From Gammaproteobacteria bacterium (GTDB lineage Bacteria > Pseudomonadota > Gammaproteobacteria > S012-40): a DNA stretch of 64,000 nt. Below, piece by piece: positions 28,025-38,403 of the stretch (position 1 is its first letter; each line of letters begins with the position of its first letter). The position numbers were made by a program, and so were the translations under genes. The DNA lies in the NCBI GenBank assembly GCA_015487785.1, contig WFPC01000058.1, forward strand, positions 1 to 64,000, written 5' to 3'. Under the pieces are notes generated by a model. The model worked only from the letters and a program-made list of their open reading frames with translations. It did not search any database and was not told the DNA's origin.

Positions 28025-31000
28025 TCAATACTCCACTTCCACCGCTTCGGCTCCCAGCAGGTTCTGCAACCGCCCCAGGCATTCGTCACTGGGCCGAATA
28101 CGCCAGGCTGCACCGAAACTGAGCCGGCCACGGGCATCCGGACGGCTGTAGAGTACCCGCACCGGGCAGGCACCCTCGCGATAGGCCCGCAACAGCTCGG
28201 CCAGCTCGTGCAGAGTGCCATTGCGCAGACGCTCCTGCTGCAAGCGCAGCAACACACCACGGGCGTGGCGCTCGCGAGCCTGTTCCATGTCCTGGATCTC
28301 CTGGGCTGTGAACTTGATGCCTCCGGAATAGTCGTCCACCCCCACTTCGCCACTGACCACCAGGACGCTGTCTTTCACCAGCAGCGTCCGGCATTGCTCG
28401 AACAGCTCGGAAAAAACCGCCACCTCCAGCCGGCCGCTGTGATCGTCCAGGGTGAGAAAGGCCATGTTGTCACCACGCTTGGTCTTCATGCTGCGGATAG
28501 CGGTGACCAAGCCCGCCACCCGCACGGTATTCTTGGCCGGCTTGAGAGCGGCGATGCGCTTGACGCCCATGTGGGCCAGTTCCGGCAGGTACTGGTCGAT
28601 GGGATGGCCGGTGAGATACAGGCCCAGGGATTCCTTTTCCGCCTCCAGGCGCTGGCGTTCGGTCCATTCGGGCACCTCGAGCAGGCGCTGCTCGTCGGCG
28701 CTGTGCTCACTGGCGGCGGCGAAACCGAACAGGTCGTTCTGTCCGGCACTGGCATCACGGATGACCTGCTCCGCCGCCTGCAGGGCCCGACCCAGGCTGG
28801 CCATGAGGCTGGCACGGCTGCCGAAGTCATCCAGCGCGCCGGACTTGATCAGGGTTTCCAGGCAGCGGCGGTTGACCCGCCGCAGATCGATGCGCCGGCA
28901 AAAATCGAACAGGTCGCGATAGGCACCCCCCCGCTCGCGTTCCTCGACGATGACCTGGATGGCAGCCTCCCCCACACCCTTGATAGCGCCCAGGCCATAG
29001 CGCACGGTGGCCTGGTCGGCCACGGTGAAGGCGTAGGCGCAGAGATTGACGTTGGGCGGCAGAACTTCGAGTTTCATCTGGCGGCATTCGTCGATGAGGT
29101 TGACCACCTTGTCGGTGTTGTCCATGTCGGCGGACATCACCGCGGCCATGAAGGCCGCCGGGTAATAGGCCTTGAGCCAGGCGGTCTGGTAGGACACCAG
29201 GGCATAGGCGGCGGAGTGGGACTTGTTGAAGCCGTAGCCGGCGAAAGTCTCCATGAGATCGAAGATATGATTGGCCAGCTTGGCATCGATGCCCCGCTCG
29301 GCCGCACCCTGGGTGAAGATGGCCCTCTGCTTGGCCATTTCCTCGGGTTTTTTCTTGCCCATGGCGCGGCGCAGCATGTCGGCGCCACCGAGCGTGTAGT
29401 TGGCCAACACCTGGGCGATCTGCATCACTTGTTCCTGATAGAGAATCACTCCGTAGGTGGGTTTGAGCACCGGCTCCAGGTCCGGATGGGGGTATTCCAC
29501 CCTGGCCCGGCCATGCTTGCGGTTGATGAAGTCGTCCACCATGCCGGAGCCCAGGGGACCGGGCCGGAACAAGGCCACCAGGGCGACGATGTCCTCGAAG
29601 GTGTCCGGCTGCAAGCGCTTGATGAGATCCTTCATGCCGCGGGATTCCAGTTGGAACACGGCAGTGGTCTGGCAGGCCTTGAGTAACTCGAAGGTCTTGG
29701 GGTCGTCGAGGGGAATGCGGGCGATATCGATCTGCTCGCCGGTGTGCGCGGCCACGTTCTTCACCGCCCAGTCGATGATGGTCAGGGTACGCAGGCCGAG
29801 AAAATCGAATTTGACCAGGCCCACCGCCTCCACGTCGTCCTTGTCGAACTGGGTCACCAGGCTGCCACCTCCTTCTTCGCAATACAGGGGGGTGAAGTCG
29901 GTGAGTTCGGTGGGAGCGATGACCACGCCGCCGGCATGCTTGCCGGCATTGCGGGTGATACCTTCCAGCGAGCGCGCCAGATCGATGATGGCCTGCACGT
30001 CTTCCTCGTTTTCGTAGCGCTCGCGCAGTTGGGGTTCCTGCTCCAGGGCCTTGTCCAGAGTGATACCCAACTCGAAGGGAATCAGTTTGGCCAGCTTGTC
30101 CACGAAACCGTAGGGATGCCCCAGCACCCGGCCCACGTCGCGCACCACCGCCTTGGCCGCCATGGTGCCATAGGTGATGATTTGGGAGACCTTCTCGCGA
30201 CCATAGCGACGCGCCACGTAGTCGATCACGCGGTCGCGGTTCTCCATGCAGAAGTCGATGTCGAAATCGGGCATGGAAACCCGCTCGGGATTGAGGAATC
30301 GTTCGAACAGCAGATCGTACTGGAGCGGGTCCAGATCGGTGATGGTGAGCGCATAGGCCACCAGCGAGCCGGCGCCCGAGCCCCGCCCAGGCCCCACCGG
30401 GATGCCCTGCTCCTTGGCCCACTGGATGAAGTCGGCCACAATGAGGAAATAACCGGGAAATCCCATGTCGATGATGACATCGAGTTCGGTCTCCAGGCGT
30501 TCGTCGTAGGGTTTGCGGCGCTGGGCGAAATCCGGCGCATTGCGGTCGAACAGGAAATCCAGCCGCTTTTCCAGTCCCTCGCGGGCCTGCTGGCGAAAGA
30601 ACTCCGCCATGCTCATGCCCTCGGGCACGGGGAAATCCGGCAGGTAGTTCTCCCCCAGGGAGATCTCGATGTTGCAGCGCTTGGCGATCTCCACGCTGTT
30701 TTCCAGCGCTTCCGGCAAATCGGCGAACAACTCGGCCATTTCCTCCGGGCTGCGCAGGTACTGCTGTTCCGAATAGCGCCGCGGCCGGCGGGGATCGTCC
30801 AGGGTACGCCCCTCGTTGATGCACACCCGGGCTTCGTGGGCCTCGAAATCCTCGCGGGCCAGAAAACGTACGTCGTTGCTGGCCACCACCGGCGCACCGG
30901 TAGCCAGGGCCAGCTCCACCGCGGCATGGAGATGATCCTCCTCGCCGGCGCGCCCGGTGCGGGTGAGTTCCAGGTAATAGTCGCCGTCGAACAAGGCCTG

Positions 31001-31468
31001 CCAGTGCTCCAGCCGCTGGCGGGCCTCACCGGCGCGCCCGTGCAGCAGGGCCTGGCCCACGTCGCCCTCCATACCGCCGGACAGGGCCAGCAAACCGCCA
31101 GTATGGCCTCTCAGCCAGTCGATGCGAACCCGCGCCACACCGCGTTGCTGGCCCTCGGTGTAGCTGCGCGAAACCAGCCGGGTGAGATTGCGATAACCCT
31201 CGTTGTCACGGCACAGCAACACCAGCCGGGTGGGCGCACTGTCGTCGTCTTCGCACACCCACAGATCCACGCCGATGATGGGCTTGATGCCGGCGGCCTG
31301 GGCGGCACGATAGAATTTGACCATGGCGAACAGATTGGACTGATCGGTGAGCGCCACCGCCGGCATGTTCGCCGCCGCCACTTGCTGCATCAGGGGTTTG
31401 ATGCGCACGATGCCATCGACCAGGGAATACTCGGTATGCACATGAAGGTGGACGAAATTCGCTGCCAT
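28025..31468 (-). CDS. dnaE: DNA polymerase III subunit alpha
   Basis: The 1147-residue catalytic subunit of the replicase. The PHP domain begins [15 protein letters not shown] (residues 5-19). The polymerase core has [16 protein letters not shown] and the catalytic Asp motif [13 protein letters not shown], followed by [21 protein letters not shown]. An OB-fold ([18 protein letters not shown]...FLTLDDHSG) precedes the C-terminal tau-binding region. Length and motif order match gammaproteobacterial DnaE1. It lies between rnhB and accA. Confidence 0.98.
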   Translation of the reverse strand: MAANFVHLHVHTEYSLVDGIVRIKPLMQQVAAANMPAVALTDQSNLFAMVKFYRAAQAAGIKPIIGVDLWVCEDDDSAPTRLVLLCRDNEGYRNLTRLVSRSYTEGQQRGVARVRIDWLRGHTGGLLALSGGMEGDVGQALLHGRAGEARQRLEHWQALFDGDYYLELTRTGRAGEEDHLHAAVELALATGAPVVASNDVRFLAREDFEAHEARVCINEGRTLDDPRRPRRYSEQQYLRSPEEMAELFADLPEALENSVEIAKRCNIEISLGENYLPDFPVPEGMSMAEFFRQQAREGLEKRLDFLFDRNAPDFAQRRKPYDERLETELDVIIDMGFPGYFLIVADFIQWAKEQGIPVGPGRGSGAGSLVAYALTITDLDPLQYDLLFERFLNPERVSMPDFDIDFCMENRDRVIDYVARRYGREKVSQIITYGTMAAKAVVRDVGRVLGHPYGFVDKLAKLIPFELGITLDKALEQEPQLRERYENEEDVQAIIDLARSLEGITRNAGKHAGGVVIAPTELTDFTPLYCEEGGGSLVTQFDKDDVEAVGLVKFDFLGLRTLTIIDWAVKNVAAHTGEQIDIARIPLDDPKTFELLKACQTTAVFQLESRGMKDLIKRLQPDTFEDIVALVALFRPGPLGSGMVDDFINRKHGRARVEYPHPDLEPVLKPTYGVILYQEQVMQIAQVLANYTLGGADMLRRAMGKKKPEEMAKQRAIFTQGAAERGIDAKLANHIFDLMETFAGYGFNKSHSAAYALVSYQTAWLKAYYPAAFMAAVMSADMDNTDKVVNLIDECRQMKLEVLPPNVNLCAYAFTVADQATVRYGLGAIKGVGEAAIQVIVEERERGGAYRDLFDFCRRIDLRRVNRRCLETLIKSGALDDFGSRASLMASLGRALQAAEQVIRDASAGQNDLFGFAAASEHSADEQRLLEVPEWTERQRLEAEKESLGLYLTGHPIDQYLPELAHMGVKRIAALKPAKNTVRVAGLVTAIRSMKTKRGDNMAFLTLDDHSGRLEVAVFSELFEQCRTLLVKDSVLVVSGEVGVDDYSGGIKFTAQEIQDMEQARERHARGVLLRLQQERLRNGTLHELAELLRAYREGACPVRVLYSRPDARGRLSFGAAWRIRPSDECLGRLQNLLGAEAVEVEY

Positions 31469-31524
31469 CGGGGAGGTATCGTGTGGCGTCTGAAACTACC
31501 GCAAGGATACTATCAAGCGGGCCA

Positions 31525-32142
31525 TTATTCATCTCCGTCGCCGGCACCGCCGGGCATCGTTTCCAGCAGGCGTTTCACCGGCCCGAAGCTGCGCCGGTGG
31601 ACGGGACTCGGCCCCCGCTCCCGCAGGGCCTGGATATGGGCGCGGGTGGGATAGCCCTTGTGCATGGCCAGGCCATAGCCGGGAAAACGGTCATCCAGTC
31701 GGCGCATTTCCCGGTCGCGATGCACCTTGGCCACGATGGAGGCGGCGGCGATGGCCGCCACCCGGCCGTCGCCCCCGACCACGGCCCGGACAGGGCAGGC
31801 CAGTTGCGGACAGTGCTTGCCATCCACCAGCACATACTCCGGCGGCGGCTGCAGGGCCGCCACCGCCCGCTGCATGGCCAGCAGGCTGGCCTGGAGGATG
31901 TTGAGACGGTCGATCTCGGCCACCTCGGCACGGCCCAGGGCCCAGGCCAGGGCGGACTGCTGGATCGCCTGGCAAAGCTGTTCGCGGCGGCACTCGCCGA
32001 GTTTCTTGGAATCGGCCAGGCCATCGATGGGACGACGCGGATCGAGAATCACCGCCGCCGCCACCACCGGCCCGGCCAGGGGGCCGCGGCCCGCCTCGTC
32101 CACCCCTGCCACGCGGTCGGGCGGCAACTCGAAGTCGTTCAT
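31525..32142 (-). CDS. rnhB: Ribonuclease HII
   Basis: RNase HII cuts RNA in RNA-DNA hybrids, including single misincorporated ribonucleotides. The 205-residue protein has [16 protein letters not shown] with the first acidic pair, [21 protein letters not shown] and [15 protein letters not shown] with the remaining acidic residues. The start is ATG 32142, overlapping the lpxB stop (ATGA); the longer frame runs inside lpxB and is not credible. The lpxB-rnhB-dnaE order is conserved. Confidence 0.96.
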   Translation of the reverse strand: MNDFELPPDRVAGVDEAGRGPLAGPVVAAAVILDPRRPIDGLADSKKLGECRREQLCQAIQQSALAWALGRAEVAEIDRLNILQASLLAMQRAVAALQPPPEYVLVDGKHCPQLACPVRAVVGGDGRVAAIAAASIVAKVHRDREMRRLDDRFPGYGLAMHKGYPTRAHIQALRERGPSPVHRRSFGPVKRLLETMPGGAGDGDE

Positions 32143-33287
32143 GGCCCCCGCCCTATCAGGCCCAGTACCCGTTCCGCCGCGCGTCGGCTGGCGTCCTTGC
32201 GCAAGTCTCGATGGATGGCCCGGTAGTGCTCCAGGCGCTCTGCCTGCCCCACCCCGTCCAGGGCCTGCAACAAGGCCCGGCCGAGGTTTTCCGGCGTGGC
32301 GTCGCGCTGCAGCAATTCGGGCACCAAGGCCCGCCCCGCCAGCAGGTTGGGCAGGGAAACATGCTCCACTTTCACCAACTGCCGCATCAACCAGAAACTC
32401 AGTGGCGACAGGCGATAGCACACTACCATGGGCTTTTTCAGCAGCATGGCCTCCAGGGTAGCGGTTCCCGAGGCCAGCAACACCGCGTCGGCGGCACGCA
32501 TCAGCTCACGGGCATTGCCGTCGTACAGAGTCAGGGGCAGCGCATTCCCCTGCTCGGCGATCTGCCGCTCGAACAGGGCGCGCACCCCGGCACCGGCCAT
32601 GGGCGCGACGAAACCCAGTTGCGGGCGCTGCTGGAGACACCATTGCGCGACCTGCAACATCAGTGGCCCCAGCCGGCGCACTTCGTTCTCCCGACTTCCG
32701 GGCAACAGGGCGATCACCGGTGTATCCGGCAGTCCCAGGCGCTCCCGCGCCGGCCGGGGATCGGGCTGCAGGTCGATTTCGTCGGCCATGGGATGGCCCA
32801 CGCAGGCCACTGGTATACCATGGCGACGGTAGATTTCGGTCTCGAAGGGGAAAAGGGTCAACATCAGGTCCACGCTGCGGGCGATCTTGCGCACCCGGTA
32901 TTGACGCCAGGCCCATACCGAGGGACTGACATAATGCACCACCGGGATACCGGCCTCGCGCAGACGCTGTTCCAGGCCCAGGTTGAAATCGGGCGCGTCG
33001 ATGCCGATGAACACGTCCGGCGGCCGCCGGATGAAATACCCGGCCAGTTGCCGGCGCATGCCCAACAACTCGCGCAGCCGCCCCAGCACCTCGGTGAGAC
33101 CGGTGACCGCCAGCCGTTCCATGGGATAGAGGGTCTTGCAGTCTTCCGCCGCCATGCGCGGCCCACCGATGCCTTCGAATTCGATGTTGGGGTACAGTTC
33201 CAGCAGGGCCCGCATCAGCCCCGCGCCTAGCATGTCGCCGGAAGTCTCGCCAGCCACCAGGGCGATGCGCAGCTTGCGTTGCGCCAT
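32139..33287 (-). CDS. lpxB: Lipid-A-disaccharide synthase
   Basis: LpxB joins UDP-diacylglucosamine and lipid X to make the lipid A disaccharide at the inner membrane. The 382-residue GT19 glycosyltransferase starts [21 protein letters not shown] and contains [30 protein letters not shown] (UDP-binding) and [21 protein letters not shown]. Start ATG 33287 is 3 nt after the lpxA stop codon. It is the third lipid A gene of the lpxD-fabZ-lpxA-lpxB run. Confidence 0.97.
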   Translation of the reverse strand: MAQRKLRIALVAGETSGDMLGAGLMRALLELYPNIEFEGIGGPRMAAEDCKTLYPMERLAVTGLTEVLGRLRELLGMRRQLAGYFIRRPPDVFIGIDAPDFNLGLEQRLREAGIPVVHYVSPSVWAWRQYRVRKIARSVDLMLTLFPFETEIYRRHGIPVACVGHPMADEIDLQPDPRPARERLGLPDTPVIALLPGSRENEVRRLGPLMLQVAQWCLQQRPQLGFVAPMAGAGVRALFERQIAEQGNALPLTLYDGNARELMRAADAVLLASGTATLEAMLLKKPMVVCYRLSPLSFWLMRQLVKVEHVSLPNLLAGRALVPELLQRDATPENLGRALLQALDGVGQAERLEHYRAIHRDLRKDASRRAAERVLGLIGRGP

Positions 33288-33290
33288 GGC

Positions 33291-34061
33291 TCAGCGCACG
33301 ATGCCGCGGCTCACCCCTTCGAGGAAGGCGAGCATGGTGGCCACTTCGGTATGCTCGGCGGCCAGCGGCGCCAGGCGCTGCCGCGCCGCCTCCAGGGTAT
33401 TGCCCTCGCGGAAGATGATGCGATAGGCCTGCTTGAGGGCGCGCAGGGCTTCGGCGGAAAAACCACGCCGCTTCAGCCCTTCGCTGTTGAGGCCACGCGC
33501 CTCGGCCATGTGCCCGGCCACCATCAGGTAGGGCAGCACGTCCTTGGCAATGACGCTGTTCATACCACTGAAACTGTGCGCGCCGATGCGACAGAACTGG
33601 TGTACCAGGGTGAAGCCGCCCAGGATGGCGTAGTCGCCCACTTTTACGTGGCCCGCCAGTGAGGCGTTGTTGGCCAGGATGGTGTGATCGCCCACCACGC
33701 AGTCGTGGGCGATGTGCACATAGGCCATGATCCAGTTGTGATCGCCGATACGGGTGACGCCCCGGTCCTGCACCGTGCCACGATTGATGGTACAGAATTC
33801 ACGGATGACATTGCCCTCGCCGATCTCCAAGCGGGTGGTCTCGCCGGCGTATTTCTTGTCCTGGGGATCATCACCCAGGGAGGCAAATTGATAAACCGTG
33901 TTGTTGCGCCCCAGCCGGGTAGGCCCCTTGATCACCACGTGGGGCCCGATGCGGCAACCGTCACCAATCTCCACCTCGGCGCCGATCACGCTATAGGGGC
34001 CGATCTCCACTCCGTCCCCGAGCCGGGCTGCGGGATCGACGATGGCGCGCGGGTCGATCAT
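33291..34061 (-). CDS. lpxA: UDP-N-acetylglucosamine acyltransferase
   Basis: LpxA performs the first committed step of lipid A synthesis, 3-O-acylation of UDP-GlcNAc. The 256-residue product is a left-handed beta-helix of hexapeptide repeats (IGPYSVIGAEVEIGDGCRIG, then IGPHVVIKGP). It carries the catalytic His region AYVHIAHDCVVGDHTILANN and the C-terminal helical domain LKRRGFSAEALRALKQAYRI. ATG 34061 abuts the fabZ stop with no gap. Confidence 0.97.
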   Translation of the reverse strand: MIDPRAIVDPAARLGDGVEIGPYSVIGAEVEIGDGCRIGPHVVIKGPTRLGRNNTVYQFASLGDDPQDKKYAGETTRLEIGEGNVIREFCTINRGTVQDRGVTRIGDHNWIMAYVHIAHDCVVGDHTILANNASLAGHVKVGDYAILGGFTLVHQFCRIGAHSFSGMNSVIAKDVLPYLMVAGHMAEARGLNSEGLKRRGFSAEALRALKQAYRIIFREGNTLEAARQRLAPLAAEHTEVATMLAFLEGVSRGIVR

Positions 34062-34505
34062 TCAGGCGCCCCGTTCGGCGCACATCAGGTCGGCACTGGC
34101 CGCCAGTTGACCATCGACGGTGGCGGTGCCGGAGAATTTCCAGATACCACGCATGGACTTGTGAATCTCCACCTGCAACAGCAGTTGATCGCCGGGGTAA
34201 ACCGGCTGTTTGAAGCGGGCCTTGTCCACGCCCACCAGGTAGAACAGTTCGTCGTCGTCCGGCACCACACCCTGGGTCTCGAAGGCCAGCAGGCCGGTGG
34301 CCTGGGCCAGGGCCTCGATGATCAAGACCCCGGGCATCACCGGCTTGACCGGAAAATGGCCCATGAAATAGGGCTCGTTGTAGCTCACGTTCTTGATCGC
34401 GGTGAGCGACTTGCCCGGTTCCAGGGCAATCACCTTGTCCACCAGCAGGAACGGATAGCGATGCGGCAGGAGATTGCGGATATCGTTGATGTCTAGTGTT
34501 TTCAA
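34062..34505 (-). CDS. fabZ: 3-hydroxyacyl-ACP dehydratase
   Basis: FabZ dehydrates 3-hydroxyacyl-ACP in fatty acid elongation and competes with LpxA/LpxD for the same substrate. The 147-residue hotdog-fold protein starts [20 protein letters not shown] (the catalytic His lies in HRYPF) and has [19 protein letters not shown], where the catalytic Glu follows. The start codon is TTG at 34505, the only plausible initiator in frame, which may lower translation relative to its neighbours. It lies between lpxD and lpxA. Confidence 0.96.
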   Translation of the reverse strand: MKTLDINDIRNLLPHRYPFLLVDKVIALEPGKSLTAIKNVSYNEPYFMGHFPVKPVMPGVLIIEALAQATGLLAFETQGVVPDDDELFYLVGVDKARFKQPVYPGDQLLLQVEIHKSMRGIWKFSGTATVDGQLAASADLMCAERGA

Positions 34506-34508
34506 AAG

Positions 34509-35537
34509 CTAGTCCTTCTTGTTCTGCAGTGCGGCTTCTAATGCCTGGATGCGCGCCATCAGCTTGTCGAGCTGGCGGTAGCGCGCGATGTTCTTGCGCC
34601 AGCGCGCATTGGGCTCGGCCGGAATGCCGGAGGAGTACACGCCCGGCTCGCGCACCGACTTGGTCACCATGGCCTGACCGGTGAAGTGGCTGTCGTCGGC
34701 GATCTCGATATGTCCATTGACCGCCACCTGCCCCCCGAAGGTCGCCCGGCTGCCCACCCGGGTACTGCCGGCAAAGCCCGTCTGGGCGGCAACCGCGGTG
34801 TCTTCGCCGATGATACAGTTGTGCGCCACGTGAACCAAGTTGTCCAGGCGCACGCCGCGGCGAATCTCGGTATCGTCCAGTGCCCCCCGGTCGATGGTGG
34901 TGTTGGCGCCGATCTCCACGTCGTCGCCGATGATCACCCGGCCGAGCTGGGGAATCTTGACCCAGCGCCCGTCGTCGTTGGCATTGCCGAAGCCGTCGCT
35001 GCCAATCACCGCACCGGCGTGTATGATCACCCGCTGGCCGATGTGGCAATCGTGGTAGAGGGTGATATTGGCCAGCAAGCGGCTGTCGCGGCCGATGTGG
35101 CAATGGGCACCAATCACGCAACCTGGCCCCACGAACACTCCGGCCTGCAGCACCACGCCCGCCTCCACCACGCTGTTGGGTCCCACCCAGGCCGTGGCAT
35201 CGATGGTGGCCTGGTCGCTGACCACCGCGCTGGGATGAATACCGCCGGCATGGGGCGCTTGCTCGGTGAGCCAGGTGGCGATGCGTGCGTAGGCCAACAG
35301 GGGATCGCGCACCACCAGGGCAGCCACCGGACAGGCGGACAGATCTTCTTCACGCAGGATCACGGCTCCCGCCCGGGTGTCCTCGAGCTGGGACAGGTAT
35401 TTCTTGCTGGCGATGAAACAGATGTCTTGGGGACCGGCACGCTGCGGTGTGGCCACGCCGCTGATGCGGCGCTCACCCTCGCCGACAACCCGGCCACCGA
35501 CCCGCGCGGCCAGTTCGTTCAGTGTGTAGGCGCCCAC
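34509..35537 (-). CDS. lpxD: UDP-3-O-(3-hydroxyacyl)glucosamine N-acyltransferase
   Basis: LpxD adds the second 3-hydroxyacyl chain in lipid A synthesis. An N-terminal uridine-binding domain (YTLNELAARVGGRVVG...) is followed by a hexapeptide-repeat beta-helix (IDATAWVGPNSVVEAGVVLQ, IGAHCHIGRDSRLLANIT) with the catalytic His in NLVHVAHNCIIGED, and a C-terminal helix. I chose GTG 35537, with GGAGA about 8 nt upstream, giving 342 residues as usual; the longer frame runs into skp. Confidence 0.95.
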   Translation of the reverse strand: MGAYTLNELAARVGGRVVGEGERRISGVATPQRAGPQDICFIASKKYLSQLEDTRAGAVILREEDLSACPVAALVVRDPLLAYARIATWLTEQAPHAGGIHPSAVVSDQATIDATAWVGPNSVVEAGVVLQAGVFVGPGCVIGAHCHIGRDSRLLANITLYHDCHIGQRVIIHAGAVIGSDGFGNANDDGRWVKIPQLGRVIIGDDVEIGANTTIDRGALDDTEIRRGVRLDNLVHVAHNCIIGEDTAVAAQTGFAGSTRVGSRATFGGQVAVNGHIEIADDSHFTGQAMVTKSVREPGVYSSGIPAEPNARWRKNIARYRQLDKLMARIQALEAALQNKKD

Positions 35538-35559
35538 GCATGTCTCTCCGTGTCGCCGT

Positions 35560-36054
35560 TTATTTCTTGCGCAGGTGTTGCAACACCTGTTCGGTGACAT
35601 CCAGTGTGTCTTTCACGTAGACCACACCCTCGGCCAGCAGGACGTCGTACCCCTGTTGCTCGGCGAAACTCTGGATGCGGCTGACCAGTTCACGCTGGAG
35701 ATTACTCAGGACTTCGTTGCGCTTGAAGTTGAGATCGTCACCGAAGGCCTGTTGCTCGCGCTGGAATTCACGCTTCTTGGCCACGATGTCGCGTTCCAGG
35801 CGCTTGCGCTCGTTTTCGCTCATGATGGCGCTGTCGCGCGCCATGCGCTCTTCCAGGCGGTGGATATCCTGTTGCAGCTTGTGCAGTTTTTCCTCGCGCG
35901 GGGCGAACTCCTGCTGCAGCTCGTTGCGGGCGGCCTCGGCCTGGGGTGATTCTTCCAGGATACGCGGCACATTGACCACGCCGATCTTGAGGCCATCGGC
36001 CAGGATGGCCGCCGGGGCCATCAGTAGCATGCACAGCAACACGAGTCGTTTCAT
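35560..36054 (-). CDS. skp: Periplasmic chaperone Skp/OmpH
   Basis: Skp holds unfolded outer-membrane proteins in the periplasm on the way to BamA. The 164-residue product has a signal peptide (KRLVLLCMLLMAPAAILA), the body start LKIGVVNVPRILEESPQA, and a long charged alpha-helical region (residues ~45-125, coiled coil of the tentacles), ending VVYVKDTLDVTEQVLQHL. It lies 23 nt after bamA and upstream of lpxD, the conserved order. Confidence 0.95.
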   Translation of the reverse strand: MKRLVLLCMLLMAPAAILADGLKIGVVNVPRILEESPQAEAARNELQQEFAPREEKLHKLQQDIHRLEERMARDSAIMSENERKRLERDIVAKKREFQREQQAFGDDLNFKRNEVLSNLQRELVSRIQSFAEQQGYDVLLAEGVVYVKDTLDVTEQVLQHLRKK

Positions 36055-36077
36055 CTAGGTCTCCTTCAGATTGTGCC

Positions 36078-38369
36078 TCAGAACGGCGTGCCGATCGAGA
36101 ACTGGAAGCGCTGGGTGATGTCCTCGGGCTGCGAACGCAGCGGCAAGGCCCAACTGAAACGCAAAGCGCCCACCGGTGAAATCCAGATCAATGATACACC
36201 ATAGGATGCTCGCAGTTGACCCAGTTTGAAGGGCTGGTCGTTGCCGAACACGTTGCCCGCATCCACGAAGGCGCTCATACGCACCGATTTGCTGTCCAGC
36301 GCCATGGGCGGAGGAAAGACGAGTTCGGCGCTGCCGGTGAGCTTGCGTGCGCCCCCCAGGCGGTTGCCGGTGACCGGATCGCGCGGCCCCAGGCTGTAGT
36401 CACGGAAACCGCGCACGTTCTGCAGCACGCCACCGGCGAAATAGTTCTGGTAGAAGGGCAGCCCGCGGGTATCGCCATAGCCATCGCCATGACCGTAGAA
36501 CAGTTCACCGAAGGCCACCAGGTGCTTGATCAGGGGCAGATAAACCCGCTGACGCAGGCTGGCTTTGTAATAGGTGAGATCACCTCCTGGCAGGGCGATA
36601 TCGGCGTTGATACTGGTATAGATGCCGGACTCGGGGAACACGATGTTGTCGCGGCTGTCGTAGCTCCAGCCGGCAGTGATCGTATAGGTGCCGTAACGAT
36701 AGCCGTTGGCATCGGCAAAGTCCTTGTAGGTCTGCGGCGACCGACTGCTCAGGCGCAGATAGGTGTTGTCGTAGCCCAGGCCCAGACGCGCGGTGCGATA
36801 CTCGCTCAGGGGAATCCCCAGGTTGACGCTGGCACCATAGACGTCGGTGCTGTAGGCCGCCACGCTGGTGATGGCCGAGGCATTGGTCTCGCGCAGATAG
36901 ACCCGGAACCCCCGGCTGATACCGTCGATGGTGTAGTAGGGGTCGGTGAGACTGAAGCTGTAGATACGATTGAATTGGCTGTTGTTGACCTCGGCGCTGA
37001 CCTTGTTGCCGGTACCGAGAAAGTTGCTCTGGTTGATACTGGCGGCCACGATCATACCCGAGCCCTGGCCATAACCCAGCGAGGCACTGATGCTGCCGGA
37101 GGAACGCTCGGTGACCGAGAACACCACGTCCACCAAGTCCGGCCGGCCAGGCACCGAGGGCGTTTCGATGTTGACCTCGTCGAAATAGCCGGTGCGCTGC
37201 AGGCGCACCTTGGAACGGTTGAGCTTGCTGGTGGAGATCCAGCCGCCCTCGAGCTGGCGCATTTCCCGCCGCAGCACGTTGTCGTGGGTCTTGATATTGC
37301 CCACGAACTGCACCCGGCGTACGTAGACCCGCTTGCCGGGGTCCACGAAGAAAGTCAGTGAGACGGTCTTGTGCTCCTCGTCGATCTCGGGAATGGGGTT
37401 GACGTTGGCGAAGGCATAGCCTTCCTCGCCCAGGCGTTCGCTGATGCGAGTGCTGCTCTCGGTCACTTTCTGACGCGAGAACACGTCCCCCGGGTGCAGG
37501 TCGATCAGTTCACGCAGCTCGGCCTCGTCCACCACCAGGTTGCCGGACAGGGCGATCTTGTCCACCCGGTGCTCGCTGCCCTCGCTGACGTTGATGGTGA
37601 CGAAGACCTCACGCTTGTCCGGCGAAATGGTCACCTGGGTGGAATCAATGCTGAAATTGATGTAACCACGGTTCATGTAATAGGAGCGCAGGGTCTCCAG
37701 GTCGGCCGCCAGCTTGGGCTTGGAATACTGGCTATTGCTGGTGAACGTGTCCCATTGTTCGAAGGTCTCGGACTGGAACTCGGCCAGCAGGGTGGCATCG
37801 TCGAAGGCCTGGTTGCCGACGATGTTGATGCTGCGGATGCGCGCCACGTCGCCCTCCACGATGTCGATGTCGATGGCCACCCGGTTACGCGGGCGCGGTT
37901 CCACCTTGGAGGTGATCTCCACACCGTATTTGCCCTGGGCGAAATACTGCCGCTCCAGCTCCAGCTTGACCCGCTCCAGCAGGGAACGGTTGAACACCCG
38001 GCCCTCGGCAAAGCCGATCTTTTTCAGCGCGGCATCCAGTTCCTCGGAAGGAATCTCCTCATTGCCCTCGATGTCGATCTTGGCGATGGAGGGCCGCTCG
38101 CTGAGCACGATGAGAAGAACCCCGTCGTCCTCGCGCTCGAGCTTGATGTCGTTAAAGAAGCCGGTCTTGAACAAGGCACGGATGGCCGCGGCGGCGCGCT
38201 GGGGCGTAAGGGTGTCGCCCTCCTTCAGCGGCAGATAGTTGAATACCGTGGACTCGGCGATGCGCTCCAGGCCCTGCAGGCGGATCTGCTTGATCTCGAA
38301 CGGTGCGAAAGCCCATGCGGCCGGCAACCAGGCGAGCAGAATCAACAGGCACCATGTTCTCGTTTTCAT
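36078..38369 (-). CDS. bamA: Outer membrane protein assembly factor BamA
   Basis: BamA is the essential Omp85 insertase. The 763-residue product has a signal peptide (TRTWCLLILLAWLPAAWA), five POTRA domains (~residues 20-420, starting FEIKQIRLQGLERI), and a 16-strand barrel ending in FQFSIGTPF with the terminal Phe beta-signal. Barrel loop 6 has the VRGF motif (LQNVRGFRDYSLGPRD). Start ATG 38369 precedes the signal peptide; the 14-residue upstream extension is not conserved. It lies between rseP and skp. Confidence 0.97.
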   Translation of the reverse strand: MKTRTWCLLILLAWLPAAWAFAPFEIKQIRLQGLERIAESTVFNYLPLKEGDTLTPQRAAAAIRALFKTGFFNDIKLEREDDGVLLIVLSERPSIAKIDIEGNEEIPSEELDAALKKIGFAEGRVFNRSLLERVKLELERQYFAQGKYGVEITSKVEPRPRNRVAIDIDIVEGDVARIRSINIVGNQAFDDATLLAEFQSETFEQWDTFTSNSQYSKPKLAADLETLRSYYMNRGYINFSIDSTQVTISPDKREVFVTINVSEGSEHRVDKIALSGNLVVDEAELRELIDLHPGDVFSRQKVTESSTRISERLGEEGYAFANVNPIPEIDEEHKTVSLTFFVDPGKRVYVRRVQFVGNIKTHDNVLRREMRQLEGGWISTSKLNRSKVRLQRTGYFDEVNIETPSVPGRPDLVDVVFSVTERSSGSISASLGYGQGSGMIVAASINQSNFLGTGNKVSAEVNNSQFNRIYSFSLTDPYYTIDGISRGFRVYLRETNASAITSVAAYSTDVYGASVNLGIPLSEYRTARLGLGYDNTYLRLSSRSPQTYKDFADANGYRYGTYTITAGWSYDSRDNIVFPESGIYTSINADIALPGGDLTYYKASLRQRVYLPLIKHLVAFGELFYGHGDGYGDTRGLPFYQNYFAGGVLQNVRGFRDYSLGPRDPVTGNRLGGARKLTGSAELVFPPPMALDSKSVRMSAFVDAGNVFGNDQPFKLGQLRASYGVSLIWISPVGALRFSWALPLRSQPEDITQRFQFSIGTPF

Positions 38370-38403
38370 CAATGTACTGCGCTTCTGGACCGCTGTGGGA
38401 GAA